Source: Paenibacillus sp. YPG26 (GTDB lineage Bacteria > Bacillota > Bacilli > Paenibacillales > Paenibacillaceae). Taken from it: 64,000 nt of DNA. Made by a program: the position numbers and the translations under genes. Where the stretch lies: NCBI RefSeq assembly GCF_023704175.1, contig NZ_CP084530.1, positions 182,501-246,500 on the forward strand. Reading direction: 5' to 3'. Of this stretch, positions 26,627 through 34,824 are shown one piece after another. The notes below the pieces were generated by a model that worked only from the letters and a program-made list of their open reading frames with translations, was not told the origin of the DNA and did not search any database. Numbering within the stretch: position 1 is the stretch's first letter; every line of letters begins with the position of its first letter.

Positions 26627-28129
26627 TCAGATTGCCGCCTGTGATTTGGTTCCTGGCCATAGACTTGTTTTTCGGATGATAAGGATCACCTTGAACACGC
26701 CAAGTCCAAGTAAGAGAATGGGGACAAAGAAGAGTGCGTGACCTAATCCAGGCAGGAATACTCGTATAACCGGCCAAGGCGCGGTAAACATCTTAGGCAC
26801 GTATAGAAGTACGGCTAGAGGTATTAGTAGATTGAATAAAAGGATGCAGATCGTATTCCATGTCAGCCATAAGGCTGACGACTTATACTTGCTTCTCCAC
26901 TTGAACATGACGTAGACCGACCGGATAATCAGAGCAAGCGTAATGAGCAGGAGGAGATCGGCAATCAAATAGGTTTTAGCGAATAGGGGAACGGTTGCAT
27001 GCACAGGCTCCTGTCCTTGGAGTATATCACTGATGCCTACAGCAATACTGTCATAGGGGACTAGATAGTCCATCGCATTAACGAGTAGAACAATTCCATA
27101 TTCTCCGTGCATAACGAGAATCGAGTAAGTGTTCTCGGTTGCTCCGGTATGAAAGGTCACTCCGTTCTTTAGACTCCAACCCATAGCGTAAGATGTACCG
27201 CCCCCCATGGAGACTGCAGGCTCGTGCATTTCATCAATCCCTTTAGCGGATAGGAGCTCAGAATGTTCGTATCTTCCCTGATTCATCTGGGCCACTAAGT
27301 AATGGGTTAGGTCCTCCGCACTCGAAATCAGATAACCGGAAGCAACAGTACCTGTATGAACGAGCTGCTGGCTAGGGATCATCAAGCCGAATAGGGATTG
27401 GTATCCAGTCGCGAGGTGGGCTTTGTTGGCTTCTTGCGGTGAAGTATAGGAAGCATTCATATGAAGCGGCTTGAAAATGTGAGCTTTCACGTATTCACTG
27501 TATGTCTCTCCGCTGACAGCCTCAATAATCCCGCTCAGAATATTGTAATTCAGATTGGAGTATTCGTAATTAGCGCCAGCTGGGCGAACAGGGGTTACAC
27601 GGCTGAGGTCCTGCAGGTGCTCCTTGATGGTCTGGTCTCCTTCAGTCAGGCTGACCCTGCCATCGTACTCTGTGAGCCCACTTGTCTGATGCAGCAGATC
27701 TTCCACCCGTATGGACCTCGGAGCATCTGAGTCAGCTAACCGGAACCAGGGAAGATATTGATGCACGGGGGCGTTAAGATCTAGCCGGCCTGCCTCAGCA
27801 AGCTGCATGACGGCAAGGGCGGTAATGGATTTCGTAGTCGAACCGAGCACAAAAGAGGTCTGCGGGGTAACGGGCCCTTGATTAGGTCCCGCTATTCCGT
27901 AGCCTTTTAAGTAGACCGTCTTGGTGCCTTTAACAATGCCTAAGGAAGCCCCTGGAATATGGAGCCGGCTCATAACCGACTCCATGAACTTATCGATCTT
28001 GGCTGTATCCACCTTAGGATCTGCCTGGGCATGAACAGGTATGGGGGGAAGGCTCAAGCTAATAACCAACAGGAACATGGGCAGCAGCCGGAGCAACTGT
28101 CTATAGAAAGTTGTGATTTTGAATTTCAA
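26627..28129 (-). CDS. Secreted, membrane-anchored class C beta-lactamase-like serine hydrolase
   Basis: 500 aa. A signal peptide (1-~36, ending V-H-A-Q-A) is followed by a beta-lactamase/PBP4-star fold: S97-T-T-K100, Y190-S-N192, and H-T-G at 327-329 in place of K-T-G. The last ~120 residues hold about four membrane helices, an arrangement found in FmtA/PbpX-like proteins near bacitracin and lantibiotic resistance loci. The TTG start follows AGGGGG. It is the last gene of the ABC exporter operon, so a role in cell-envelope defence is likely. Confidence 0.88.
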   Translation of the reverse strand: MKFKITTFYRQLLRLLPMFLLVISLSLPPIPVHAQADPKVDTAKIDKFMESVMSRLHIPGASLGIVKGTKTVYLKGYGIAGPNQGPVTPQTSFVLGSTTKSITALAVMQLAEAGRLDLNAPVHQYLPWFRLADSDAPRSIRVEDLLHQTSGLTEYDGRVSLTEGDQTIKEHLQDLSRVTPVRPAGANYEYSNLNYNILSGIIEAVSGETYSEYVKAHIFKPLHMNASYTSPQEANKAHLATGYQSLFGLMIPSQQLVHTGTVASGYLISSAEDLTHYLVAQMNQGRYEHSELLSAKGIDEMHEPAVSMGGGTSYAMGWSLKNGVTFHTGATENTYSILVMHGEYGIVLLVNAMDYLVPYDSIAVGISDILQGQEPVHATVPLFAKTYLIADLLLLITLALIIRSVYVMFKWRSKYKSSALWLTWNTICILLFNLLIPLAVLLYVPKMFTAPWPVIRVFLPGLGHALFFVPILLLGLGVFKVILIIRKTSLWPGTKSQAAI

Positions 28130-28143
28130 TAGAATGCCCCCTC

Positions 28144-28884
28144 TTAGATCTCCTGCCTGTTGAAATAGATGAGTCCTGCCGCCAGGAACAGAATAAAGCT
28201 GCCCACAACTGTAATCATCAGACTTTCAAAGGGCAGGTTGAACCCCAGAGGCCCGGCGGAGTCCGCATGTGCAGGCATCATAGCCTGGATAGGCTGCGCC
28301 CAAGGGTAGTACGGACGGATTTTGTCCGAATTCACAACCAGGATATTAGGCACGGTAAAAATCACATTAACCACCAGCGGTGCCGCAAAGCTAACCCAGC
28401 GCAGCGATACACCGAGCTGAAGCGCGGCGAGCGGCAGGCAGGCTACCCAGCCTCCAATGATGCTGCGGGTGATCATCCCCCAAGGGAAGGGCTCTGTCAC
28501 ACCGTGATAGAGAGCCGCGCCAACGAAGCTGCCCAGGAACAGCAGCTGGGTGAAAGCGAGCATAGCCGCCACGATCAGGAACTTGGCGAGGAAGACAGAG
28601 GTACGTGATACCGGAAGGGCCAGCAGCGCCTTCCATCCGCCGCCCACATGCTCGTAGCGGCATATGAATGAAGAGAATACACCGGTCAGAATCGGCATGA
28701 ACAGCAGGGAGTGGAACAGGCACATCGTGGACAGGAGCAAAGGATAGGCCGGCATGTCCGGTTCAATCGTGGTCATGAATCCAACGAGCAGGGCCAGGGC
28801 AGGACTGATCAGAGCCAGCAGCCACAGATGAGACTTGGACATCTTAAGCCGTTCGGATGAGAGGACTCTAAGGAATATATTCAA
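28144..28884 (-). CDS. ABC-2 permease, lantibiotic-immunity type (MutG/EpiG-like)
   Basis: 246 aa with six hydrophobic helices, the size and layout of the second permease in SpaFEG/NisFEG-type exporters. The TTG start directly abuts the stop of the first permease, with a GGAAGGA site in the upstream gene. It is paired with the next permease and the ATPase. Confidence 0.87.
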   Translation of the reverse strand: MNIFLRVLSSERLKMSKSHLWLLALISPALALLVGFMTTIEPDMPAYPLLLSTMCLFHSLLFMPILTGVFSSFICRYEHVGGGWKALLALPVSRTSVFLAKFLIVAAMLAFTQLLFLGSFVGAALYHGVTEPFPWGMITRSIIGGWVACLPLAALQLGVSLRWVSFAAPLVVNVIFTVPNILVVNSDKIRPYYPWAQPIQAMMPAHADSAGPLGFNLPFESLMITVVGSFILFLAAGLIYFNRQEI

Positions 28885-29598
28885 TTAATTCACGTCCTTC
28901 CGGTTGAAGTGCAGCAGCGCAAAGATCAGAATCAGCAGACTCAGAGCGAACCCGGCACCGAGAAAAGGAAGCTGATTGTCCGCTCTGTAGGCCAGCGCGG
29001 GCCAGTTCAGCGGGAACCACTCAGATAGACTGCCTGTGAATAAAGAGCAGATCGCAAGCGCTAACCCCAGCGTAACAGGCAGAGCCTGATTCTTGTAAGT
29101 TAAGGACAGATACAGCTGAAGAGCCAGCAGAGGCAGTGAGCCGATGAACGGATAGAAACCGATCTTCGCCAGGTCTGACCACGGCAGAGGGGAGCCGAAC
29201 CCAAGGCATAGGCCGAGTACAGCGGTTCCGACCGACAGCAGCAGGCAGGCGACGGCCATTAGAATGAGGCTCAGCAGGAATTTGGAGATGAACACAGCCG
29301 TCCGCGAGATAGGCAGGGCCAGCAGCTGCTTCCAGGAGCTGAGCTGATGCTCGACTCCGGCCAGCATGGAGCTGACCAGAGTGCTGCCCATGAACAAAGC
29401 CAGGGGTACAAAGCCCATCATGTTGGTGATCAGCCCTTCCCATAGATGTCCCTGATACTGCTTGATCAGGTAGTCGTAGCGCAGCCCGAAGTTCAGTGCC
29501 TGCATGACCACAAGTCCAATGGGCGCGATGAAGATCAGGAACCAGATTCCCTTGCCGCGGATCTTGAGGAAGTCCGACGATAATGCGCGGCCAATCAT
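28885..29598 (-). CDS. ABC-2 permease, lantibiotic-immunity type (MutE/EpiE-like)
   Basis: 237 aa with six helices. The first half aligns by eye with its partner (V-S-S-M-L-A-G-V-E-H and L-A-L-P-I-S-R-T-A-V-F-I-S-K-F here, versus F-S-S-F-I-C-R-Y-E-H and L-A-L-P-V-S-R-T-S-V-F-L-A-K-F). The two permeases therefore arose by duplication. The start overlaps the ATPase stop by four bases. Confidence 0.88.
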   Translation of the reverse strand: MIGRALSSDFLKIRGKGIWFLIFIAPIGLVVMQALNFGLRYDYLIKQYQGHLWEGLITNMMGFVPLALFMGSTLVSSMLAGVEHQLSSWKQLLALPISRTAVFISKFLLSLILMAVACLLLSVGTAVLGLCLGFGSPLPWSDLAKIGFYPFIGSLPLLALQLYLSLTYKNQALPVTLGLALAICSLFTGSLSEWFPLNWPALAYRADNQLPFLGAGFALSLLILIFALLHFNRKDVN

Positions 29599-30509
29599 AG
29601 GGACTTCACCTCCCCGATCACTTCCATGAAGATGTCCTCCAGGGACTTGTTCTTCTCCTCCACCCGGTAGATCAGGTGCCCGTTCTCTACAAGCCGCTTG
29701 ACGAGTACAGCAACCTGGTTATCTTGAATTCCGTCAAAATAAAGCCGTCCATCCTGCACCGTCCCGGCAAGCCCATTGTCCTTGGCCAGCCAAAGCGCCG
29801 ATTCCGGCTCGGACAGAGCGATGTTGATGCCACCTGCGGCCTTCTTCCTCAGATTGGCGATGGTGTCCTGGAACACCATCCGGCCTTCACGGATGATGCC
29901 AACCGTACCCGCCATTTGCTCGACTTCGCCAAGCAGATGGCTGGAGACGAGGACCGTGATGCCGTGCTCCTGGGGCATCCGCTTGATCAGCTCCCGGATC
30001 TCCTGGATACCGGACGGATCCAGTCCGTTTGTAGGCTCATCCAGAATGAGCAGCTCAGGTGAACCAAGCAGTGCGGAAGCAATGCCAAGACGCTGCTTCA
30101 TGCCAAGGGAGTACCCTTTTACCGCGCGCTTCGCTTCCTTGGTCAGGGAGACGATTTCGAGAACCTCGTCAATCCGTGATTTAGGCACGTTCAGAATGCG
30201 GCGGATCGCCTCGAGATTCTCTATGGCGGTCAGATGACCGTAGTAGGATGGATACTCCACGAGAGATCCGACCCGGCGCAAAATATTGATTTTGTCCCGG
30301 TTAAGATCCTTCCCGAGAATCTCGACCGTTCCCTTCGTAGGGCGAATGAGCCCCAGCAGCATACGGATGGTTGTCGTCTTGCCGGCGCCATTGGGGCCAA
30401 GAAATCCGTAGATTTCGCCCTTTTTAATTTCAAGATTCAACCCGTCTACGGCGGCGCGTCCACGGTAGGTTTTTGTTAATCCACTAGTTTTGATCACATT
30501 ATTATTCAA
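29595..30509 (-). CDS. ABC exporter ATP-binding protein, bacitracin/lantibiotic type (BcrA-like)
   Basis: 304 aa with Walker A GPNGAGKTT, signature YSLGMKQRLGIA, Walker B LLILDEP and S-S-H switch. The Y-S-L-G-M-K-Q-R form is typical of BcrA/NisF/SpaF. A TTG start is six bases after GAGGTGA. It is the first gene of a four-gene operon (ATPase, two permeases, serine hydrolase) downstream of its own two-component system. Confidence 0.93.
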   Translation of the reverse strand: MNNNVIKTSGLTKTYRGRAAVDGLNLEIKKGEIYGFLGPNGAGKTTTIRMLLGLIRPTKGTVEILGKDLNRDKINILRRVGSLVEYPSYYGHLTAIENLEAIRRILNVPKSRIDEVLEIVSLTKEAKRAVKGYSLGMKQRLGIASALLGSPELLILDEPTNGLDPSGIQEIRELIKRMPQEHGITVLVSSHLLGEVEQMAGTVGIIREGRMVFQDTIANLRKKAAGGINIALSEPESALWLAKDNGLAGTVQDGRLYFDGIQDNQVAVLVKRLVENGHLIYRVEEKNKSLEDIFMEVIGEVKSL

Positions 30510-30543
30510 TTTCTCTCACCTCGATAACCAGCATAGTCCCGCT

Positions 30544-30585
30544 AGTTTAAATGAGGGTCCCCACCAAGTTTAAAAATAGTTTAAA
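30544..30585 (-). promoter_or_regulatory. Direct TTTAAACT repeats ahead of the exporter operon, likely response-regulator site
   Basis: On the minus strand the 8-mer TTTAAACT occurs at 30585-30578, 30574-30567 and 30551-30544. The first two are spaced 11 bp, about one helical turn, as in OmpR-type regulator boxes; the third is 23 bp further on. They lie between the terminator of the two-component genes and the ATPase start. Confidence 0.55.
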
Positions 30586-30594
30586 AAATAACAA

Positions 30595-30624
30595 AACCAG
30601 GACGTGCGTCTGCACATCCCGGTT
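30595..30624 (-). terminator. Terminator of the minus-strand two-component operon
   Basis: On the minus strand AACCGGGATGTGC pairs with GCACGTCCTGGTT around an AGAC loop (one G-T and one mismatch), followed by T-rich sequence. It separates the kinase gene from the exporter operon. Confidence 0.75.
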
Positions 30625-30640
30625 CATAGGGTTCGATAGA

Positions 30641-32029
30641 TTAGCGGCTTAAAGGTTGTATCCGCATTAGTGTCCCACTGCCGCTGCTCTCGATTTCCAG
30701 CCCCAAGGCCATCTCCTTAAGCAGCAGCTGGACAATGGACAGTCCAAGTCCGGCCCCTTTGCCGCCGCTGTCAGCCTGCATGCCGGGACCCCGGTCGGTG
30801 ATAATCAGGGCCGGATGGCCGTGGTGCATCTCGGTATCCAGACCGATATAACCGCCTGACCCCGCATGGCGGACGATGTTCTGGAAGAGGTTATCGAGTA
30901 CTCGCCGGAAGGCCTGTTCATCCACATTCCAGATCAGCGGGTCTCCCTCCAGGTTGATATCAGGAGCGAGCCCTTCCCTCTCCCACAAGGGGTACCAGGC
31001 CGCCGCGCTCTCCCGGACAATACGAAGCACATCCTGCGGCTTCCGGTGAATGGCATATTTGCCGCTGGTCAACAGATTATAAGAGAGCAGATGATCAATC
31101 AGGTGATCAAGGTCGCTCATCTTATCCTGCATTAAGGCAAGGGACTGCTTCCCCTGATCCGTAAGCTGTTCCTTCTTCAGCGAGTACAGATGGCTGCCTA
31201 TAACGGTGAGAGGTGTCCTCAGATCATGGGACAGATTGCTGATCAGGCGCTTGCGCAGCTGCTCCTCCTCCTGCTCCCGCCTGCGGCTGTCGCCCAGCTG
31301 GTCGATCATGGCGTTGAACGACTGTTCAAGCAGCCCAATCTCGTCGGCCCGGCCGGTATGGATCTTCCTAGGAATGCCGTCTTCACCGGGAGCATGCATG
31401 GCCGATTCCAGTGTAAGCAGCCGTGTTCGGATTCTTCGGAAGAACAAGTACGAGATCCCGGCGAAAAAGCCGAATAGGAGCAGCAGCGTGATGGCGAATA
31501 AGCTTGGGTCGGAAGCAATACCGTTAAGTTCAAGGTAGCTTGGAGGTATTTCGATGGCCATGAACCCCTGCTGTCTGCTGGAATTCCCCCCGATAAAAGC
31601 GACAACGGCGAAATAATCCCTGTTCCCGGTGCTTGTCTTCATGTACTGAATGGTGTCTTCATTCGACCATTTGACCGGTCGTGACCCGGGAGGCAGCTGC
31701 AGCCGCGTCATCCCGCTATGATCTACCCAGAAGACGGAGGCGAAGGGATACTTCTGCTTGAACTGCTTCAGCTTCTGATCAATCTGATCAGGGGAGGCAT
31801 CCGCAAGCTGCTCGGCCGCCGTATGCCAGTTGTCGGTCAGATATTCTCTTCGTACGAAATGCTTGTTCTCCACCGGATGCTTGTCGCTGACTACAGCACT
31901 CTTGATCAGCCACGACGCAACGAAGCTGAGTGGAATTACCACCGGTACGAACATAAGCGCCGCGAGTACGATTAATAAATACCGGGATAGCAGTGAACTT
32001 CGGAACTTAGGGAACCGCTGGAACTTCAT
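30641..32029 (-). CDS. Sensor histidine kinase with extracytoplasmic loop (BaeS/YvrG-like)
   Basis: 462 aa. Helix 1 at ~17-42, an extracytoplasmic domain to ~172, helix 2 at ~176-198, then HAMP (~200-255), HisKA with H268 in N-L-S-H-D-L-R-T-P-L, and an HATPase domain with D-N-L-F-Q-N-I-V-R-H and D-R-G-P-G-M. The large outer domain suggests direct ligand sensing. It is coupled to the response regulator by a four-base ATGA overlap. Confidence 0.93.
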   Translation of the reverse strand: MKFQRFPKFRSSLLSRYLLIVLAALMFVPVVIPLSFVASWLIKSAVVSDKHPVENKHFVRREYLTDNWHTAAEQLADASPDQIDQKLKQFKQKYPFASVFWVDHSGMTRLQLPPGSRPVKWSNEDTIQYMKTSTGNRDYFAVVAFIGGNSSRQQGFMAIEIPPSYLELNGIASDPSLFAITLLLLFGFFAGISYLFFRRIRTRLLTLESAMHAPGEDGIPRKIHTGRADEIGLLEQSFNAMIDQLGDSRRREQEEEQLRKRLISNLSHDLRTPLTVIGSHLYSLKKEQLTDQGKQSLALMQDKMSDLDHLIDHLLSYNLLTSGKYAIHRKPQDVLRIVRESAAAWYPLWEREGLAPDINLEGDPLIWNVDEQAFRRVLDNLFQNIVRHAGSGGYIGLDTEMHHGHPALIITDRGPGMQADSGGKGAGLGLSIVQLLLKEMALGLEIESSGSGTLMRIQPLSR

Positions 32030-32700
32030 GCCTTTACCCGGTACCCGATCCCGCGGATCGTCTCAAGGATTTGCGGCGCAGCAGGATCTAGCTCGATCTT
32101 CTCTCTTAAATAACGGATATGCACCATGAGTGTCTTGTCCCCGTCTAGATAGGGATCTCCCCATACCGCTTCATAGATTTGTTCCTTGGTCATCACCTGG
32201 CCCAGATGCCGGATGAGGTACATGAAGATCTGGAACTGCTTGCCGGTCAGGATAATCTCGCTGCCGGTCAGCTTGTTCTCCAGCCGGTTCTCCCGCTCGA
32301 ATACCCGCAGATGTCCAATCTCCAAAGGCTGTCCACTCAGGGACCCGCTTCGGCGCACGAGCACTTCAATCCGCGCCGCGAGCTCATCCGGGTGGAACGG
32401 CTTCGTCAGATAGTCATCGGCGAACTGCAGCCCCTGCAGCTTGTCATCAATGGAGGAACGCGCCGAGAGCATCAGGATGGGCAGCTCCGGGTGGTTCCTC
32501 TTCAGACGCTGTCCAACGGTGAAGCCGTCAAGACCAGGCAGCATTACATCCAGAATAACCAGATGGCAGTCAGCTGCCGCTTCCACCGCGCCTTCGCCGC
32601 TCGTCAGCCATACCACCTCGTATCCCCTTTCCTGGAGGTCTTTGCAGACCCAGCTACCGATCTCCGTATCATCTTCGATATAAAGTATATGAATTGCCAC
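32026..32700 (-). CDS. OmpR/PhoB-family response regulator
   Basis: 224 aa. Receiver: E9-D10-D11, phospho-acceptor D51 in L-D-V-M-L-P-G, and K in Y-L-T-K-P-F. The C-terminal winged helix contains L-T-G-K-Q-F-Q-I-F-M-Y-L and ends R-G-I-G-Y-R-V. One oddity is L-Q-F-A-D-D-Y, where most relatives have L-G-A-D-D-Y. The start is GTG after GGAAAGG. Its probable target is the exporter operon with the TTTAAACT repeats. Confidence 0.93.
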   Translation of the reverse strand: MAIHILYIEDDTEIGSWVCKDLQERGYEVVWLTSGEGAVEAAADCHLVILDVMLPGLDGFTVGQRLKRNHPELPILMLSARSSIDDKLQGLQFADDYLTKPFHPDELAARIEVLVRRSGSLSGQPLEIGHLRVFERENRLENKLTGSEIILTGKQFQIFMYLIRHLGQVMTKEQIYEAVWGDPYLDGDKTLMVHIRYLREKIELDPAAPQILETIRGIGYRVKA

Positions 32701-32857
32701 GTTCCCTTTCCTTTCCGGCCGTGCCTTAATTTGAGTGCATTATACCATGAACTGCCAAACTGTAAGTAACTTAAGACGCAGAGAGGCCCAAATGCAGAGG
32801 AATCAGACGATCGCTTGCAAGGCATTCCGGCCGTGAGTGTGTCAATTTTCTCGACGC

Positions 32858-32875
32858 TTGTGACTTTAATCACAA
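32858..32875 (+). promoter_or_regulatory. Fnr/Crp-type operator upstream of the DUF1858-DUF438 genes
   Basis: TTGTGA-N6-TCACAA matches the B. subtilis Fnr consensus TGTGA-N6-TCACA exactly, with one more matching base each side. A TACTTT/TTTAAT -10-like stretch at 32896-32904 puts the box near -41.5, the class II activator position. This predicts anaerobic induction of the downstream pair. Confidence 0.7.
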
Positions 32876-32984
32876 TAGGCTCCAACAGGGCGTGGTACTT
32901 TTAATTTGAGAAAAGTTCTCATTCCCGGAATGCCAGGAGACAGTGACGACTGCCTCGAGGCTTTCCCCTCATGGAGGTTATTCT

Positions 32985-33215
32985 ATGAACAGCAAGTCCG
33001 TTAACTTTCAATCGACTTTATATGATCTGTGTACAGCAGATCCAGAGATTATAGACATTATGGTTGCTTTGGGCTTCGGGCAGATTGCCAAGCCCGGGAT
33101 GCTGCAAAGTGCAGGAAGATTCATGACCATTCCCAAAGGGGCGGCGATGCGAAAGATTCCGCTTGAGGAGATCGTGCAGGCTTTCGAGGACAGAGGATAC
33201 GAAGTTATAGCCTAG
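32985..33215 (+). CDS. DUF1858 domain protein
   Basis: 76 aa covering the DUF1858 fold: T-L-Y-D-L-C-T-A-D-P-E-I-I-D-I-M at the start, G-F-G-Q-I-A-K-P-G-M, and a C-terminal helix. Such domains are often next to or fused with DUF438 and hybrid-cluster/nitrosative-stress proteins. I start at the ATG at 32985 after GGAGG. It is the first gene after the Fnr-type box. Confidence 0.85.
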   Translation: MNSKSVNFQSTLYDLCTADPEIIDIMVALGFGQIAKPGMLQSAGRFMTIPKGAAMRKIPLEEIVQAFEDRGYEVIA

Positions 33216-33322
33216 ATAAATGAACTTAAAAAGATGGCATGAAAGGGAGGAGTTACGTCCGTCCCCATAATATGAACATTTTATTGAGGCTTAGATAGAT
33301 ATGAACGAGGAGGAGAATCATC

Positions 33323-34579
33323 ATGAGCGAGCTTATTAACAATCGGGAGACACAAATTGCGGGCCAGTCCAAGCGTCAGGATATGCTCAAAGAGATTATC
33401 AAGGAGCTTCATCAGGGTAAAAGTGTGGATGAGGTCAAAGCCCGGTTCGAAGAGGCCGTAGGAGACGTAACTGTTGAGGAAATCTCCGCGATGGAGCATG
33501 CGTTAATGGAAGAGGAAGGTATCCCCGTCTCGGAAGTGCAGCGGTTATGCTCGGTGCATACGGCGATCTTCAAAGGCTCTATAGAAGAGATTCACCGTTC
33601 CTCAAAGCCGGAGGAGCAGCCGGGACATCCCGTGCACACCTTCAAGCTGGAGAACCGGGAGATTGAACGGCTGGTGAACTTCAAGCTTCAGCTGCATACG
33701 GACCGCTACCGCAAAGAAGCAGGCCCTGAAATTACACTCAAGCTGCTCGAAGACCTCAGCCTGCTGCTGGACCTCGATAAGCATTACAGCCGAAAGGAGA
33801 ATCTGCTCTTCCCTTACCTGGAGAAATACGGGATCTTTGGGCCGACCAAAGTGATGTGGGGGGTAGATGACGGCATTCGCCTTATGATCAAAGAGACAAA
33901 GGCGATGCTTAGCGCGAATAGAGAGGAACCTGTAAATGTCCAGATTGTGGAGAGTCTGGAACGGATAATTACGGAAGTGAACGAGATGATCTTCAAGGAA
34001 GAGAACATTCTGCTTCCGATGGCGCTTGAGAAGCTGACCGAGGACGAATGGGTGAAGATCGCCCGCGAGAGCGATGAGATCGGCTTCTGCCTGACCGCTC
34101 CCGACCAGGAATGGAAGCCGGAGCGTGCCGCTGAGCCTGGTGAGGCCGTGGAGGAGGAAGCAGCTGGCACTCGGGACGGATTCGTCCGCTTTGAGACTGG
34201 CATTCTGTCTGTGGAACAGCTGGAGGCTGTAATGAATCACCTGCCGGTCGATCTTACCTTTATTGATGAGAACGATGTGGTTCGTTACTTCTCCCATGGC
34301 AAGGAGCGGATCTTCGCCCGGACCAAGGCCGTCATCGGCCGTACCGTCCAGAACTGCCACCCGCCGCAAAGCGTGCATGTGGTGAACGAGCTGCTGGCTG
34401 ACTTCAAGGCCGGTCGCAAGGACGCGGAGGATTTCTGGATTCCGGTCAAAGACAAGTTTGTCTATATCCGCTATTTTGCGGTAAGAAGTGAGACCGGCCA
34501 GTATCTTGGCACCCTGGAGTTCACACAGAACATTGCACCGATTCGTGCGCTGGAAGGACAGAAACGGATTTTGTCATAA
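33323..34579 (+). CDS. DUF438/hemerythrin-like/PAS domain protein
   Basis: 418 aa. An N-terminal helical DUF438 region (~1-90), then a hemerythrin-like HHE helical bundle (~100-260, with H-T-F, H-T-D-R, D-K-H-Y-S-R-K-E and F-K-E-E-N-I-L-L-P), then a PAS-like domain (~295-410, L-P-V-D-L-T-F-I-D-E-N-D-V-V-R). Proteins of this type are proposed to sense or store O2, NO or metals. Together with DUF1858 and the Fnr box it points to an anaerobic or NO response. The ATG follows GAGGAGG. Confidence 0.88.
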   Translation: MSELINNRETQIAGQSKRQDMLKEIIKELHQGKSVDEVKARFEEAVGDVTVEEISAMEHALMEEEGIPVSEVQRLCSVHTAIFKGSIEEIHRSSKPEEQPGHPVHTFKLENREIERLVNFKLQLHTDRYRKEAGPEITLKLLEDLSLLLDLDKHYSRKENLLFPYLEKYGIFGPTKVMWGVDDGIRLMIKETKAMLSANREEPVNVQIVESLERIITEVNEMIFKEENILLPMALEKLTEDEWVKIARESDEIGFCLTAPDQEWKPERAAEPGEAVEEEAAGTRDGFVRFETGILSVEQLEAVMNHLPVDLTFIDENDVVRYFSHGKERIFARTKAVIGRTVQNCHPPQSVHVVNELLADFKAGRKDAEDFWIPVKDKFVYIRYFAVRSETGQYLGTLEFTQNIAPIRALEGQKRILS

Positions 34580-34614
34580 CTTTGTTAGATATGCGGCTAT
34601 ATATTTGTGGACAG

Positions 34615-34653
34615 AACGCTCTGTGTACCCCTCTGGGGGAAGGAGCGTTTTTT
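34615..34653 (+). terminator. Terminator after the DUF438 gene
   Basis: AACGCTC (34615-34621) pairs with GAGCGTT (34643-34649), with an inner CCCCTCTGGGGG hairpin, and six T follow. Confidence 0.85.
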
Positions 34654-34747
34654 GCATATCCTTTTCCAGATGAAAGGGGTTCCCTGCACAGCCATACGTT
34701 ACCGTAAAAGCCTTGCTGACAAGGGGTTTGAGAAACTCTGCCTTCTC

Positions 34748-34776
34748 TTGACCGATAGGGAGGGTTCGCTTATAGT
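34748..34776 (+). promoter_or_regulatory. Sigma-A promoter of glcK
   Basis: TTGACC (34748-34753), a 17-base spacer and TATAGT (34771-34776) lie 49 bases upstream of the glucokinase start. Confidence 0.7.
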
Positions 34777-34824
34777 GGGTACGTAGGAGCAAACTATTTT
34801 ATAGAGAAAAAGGTGGCTTGTAAA

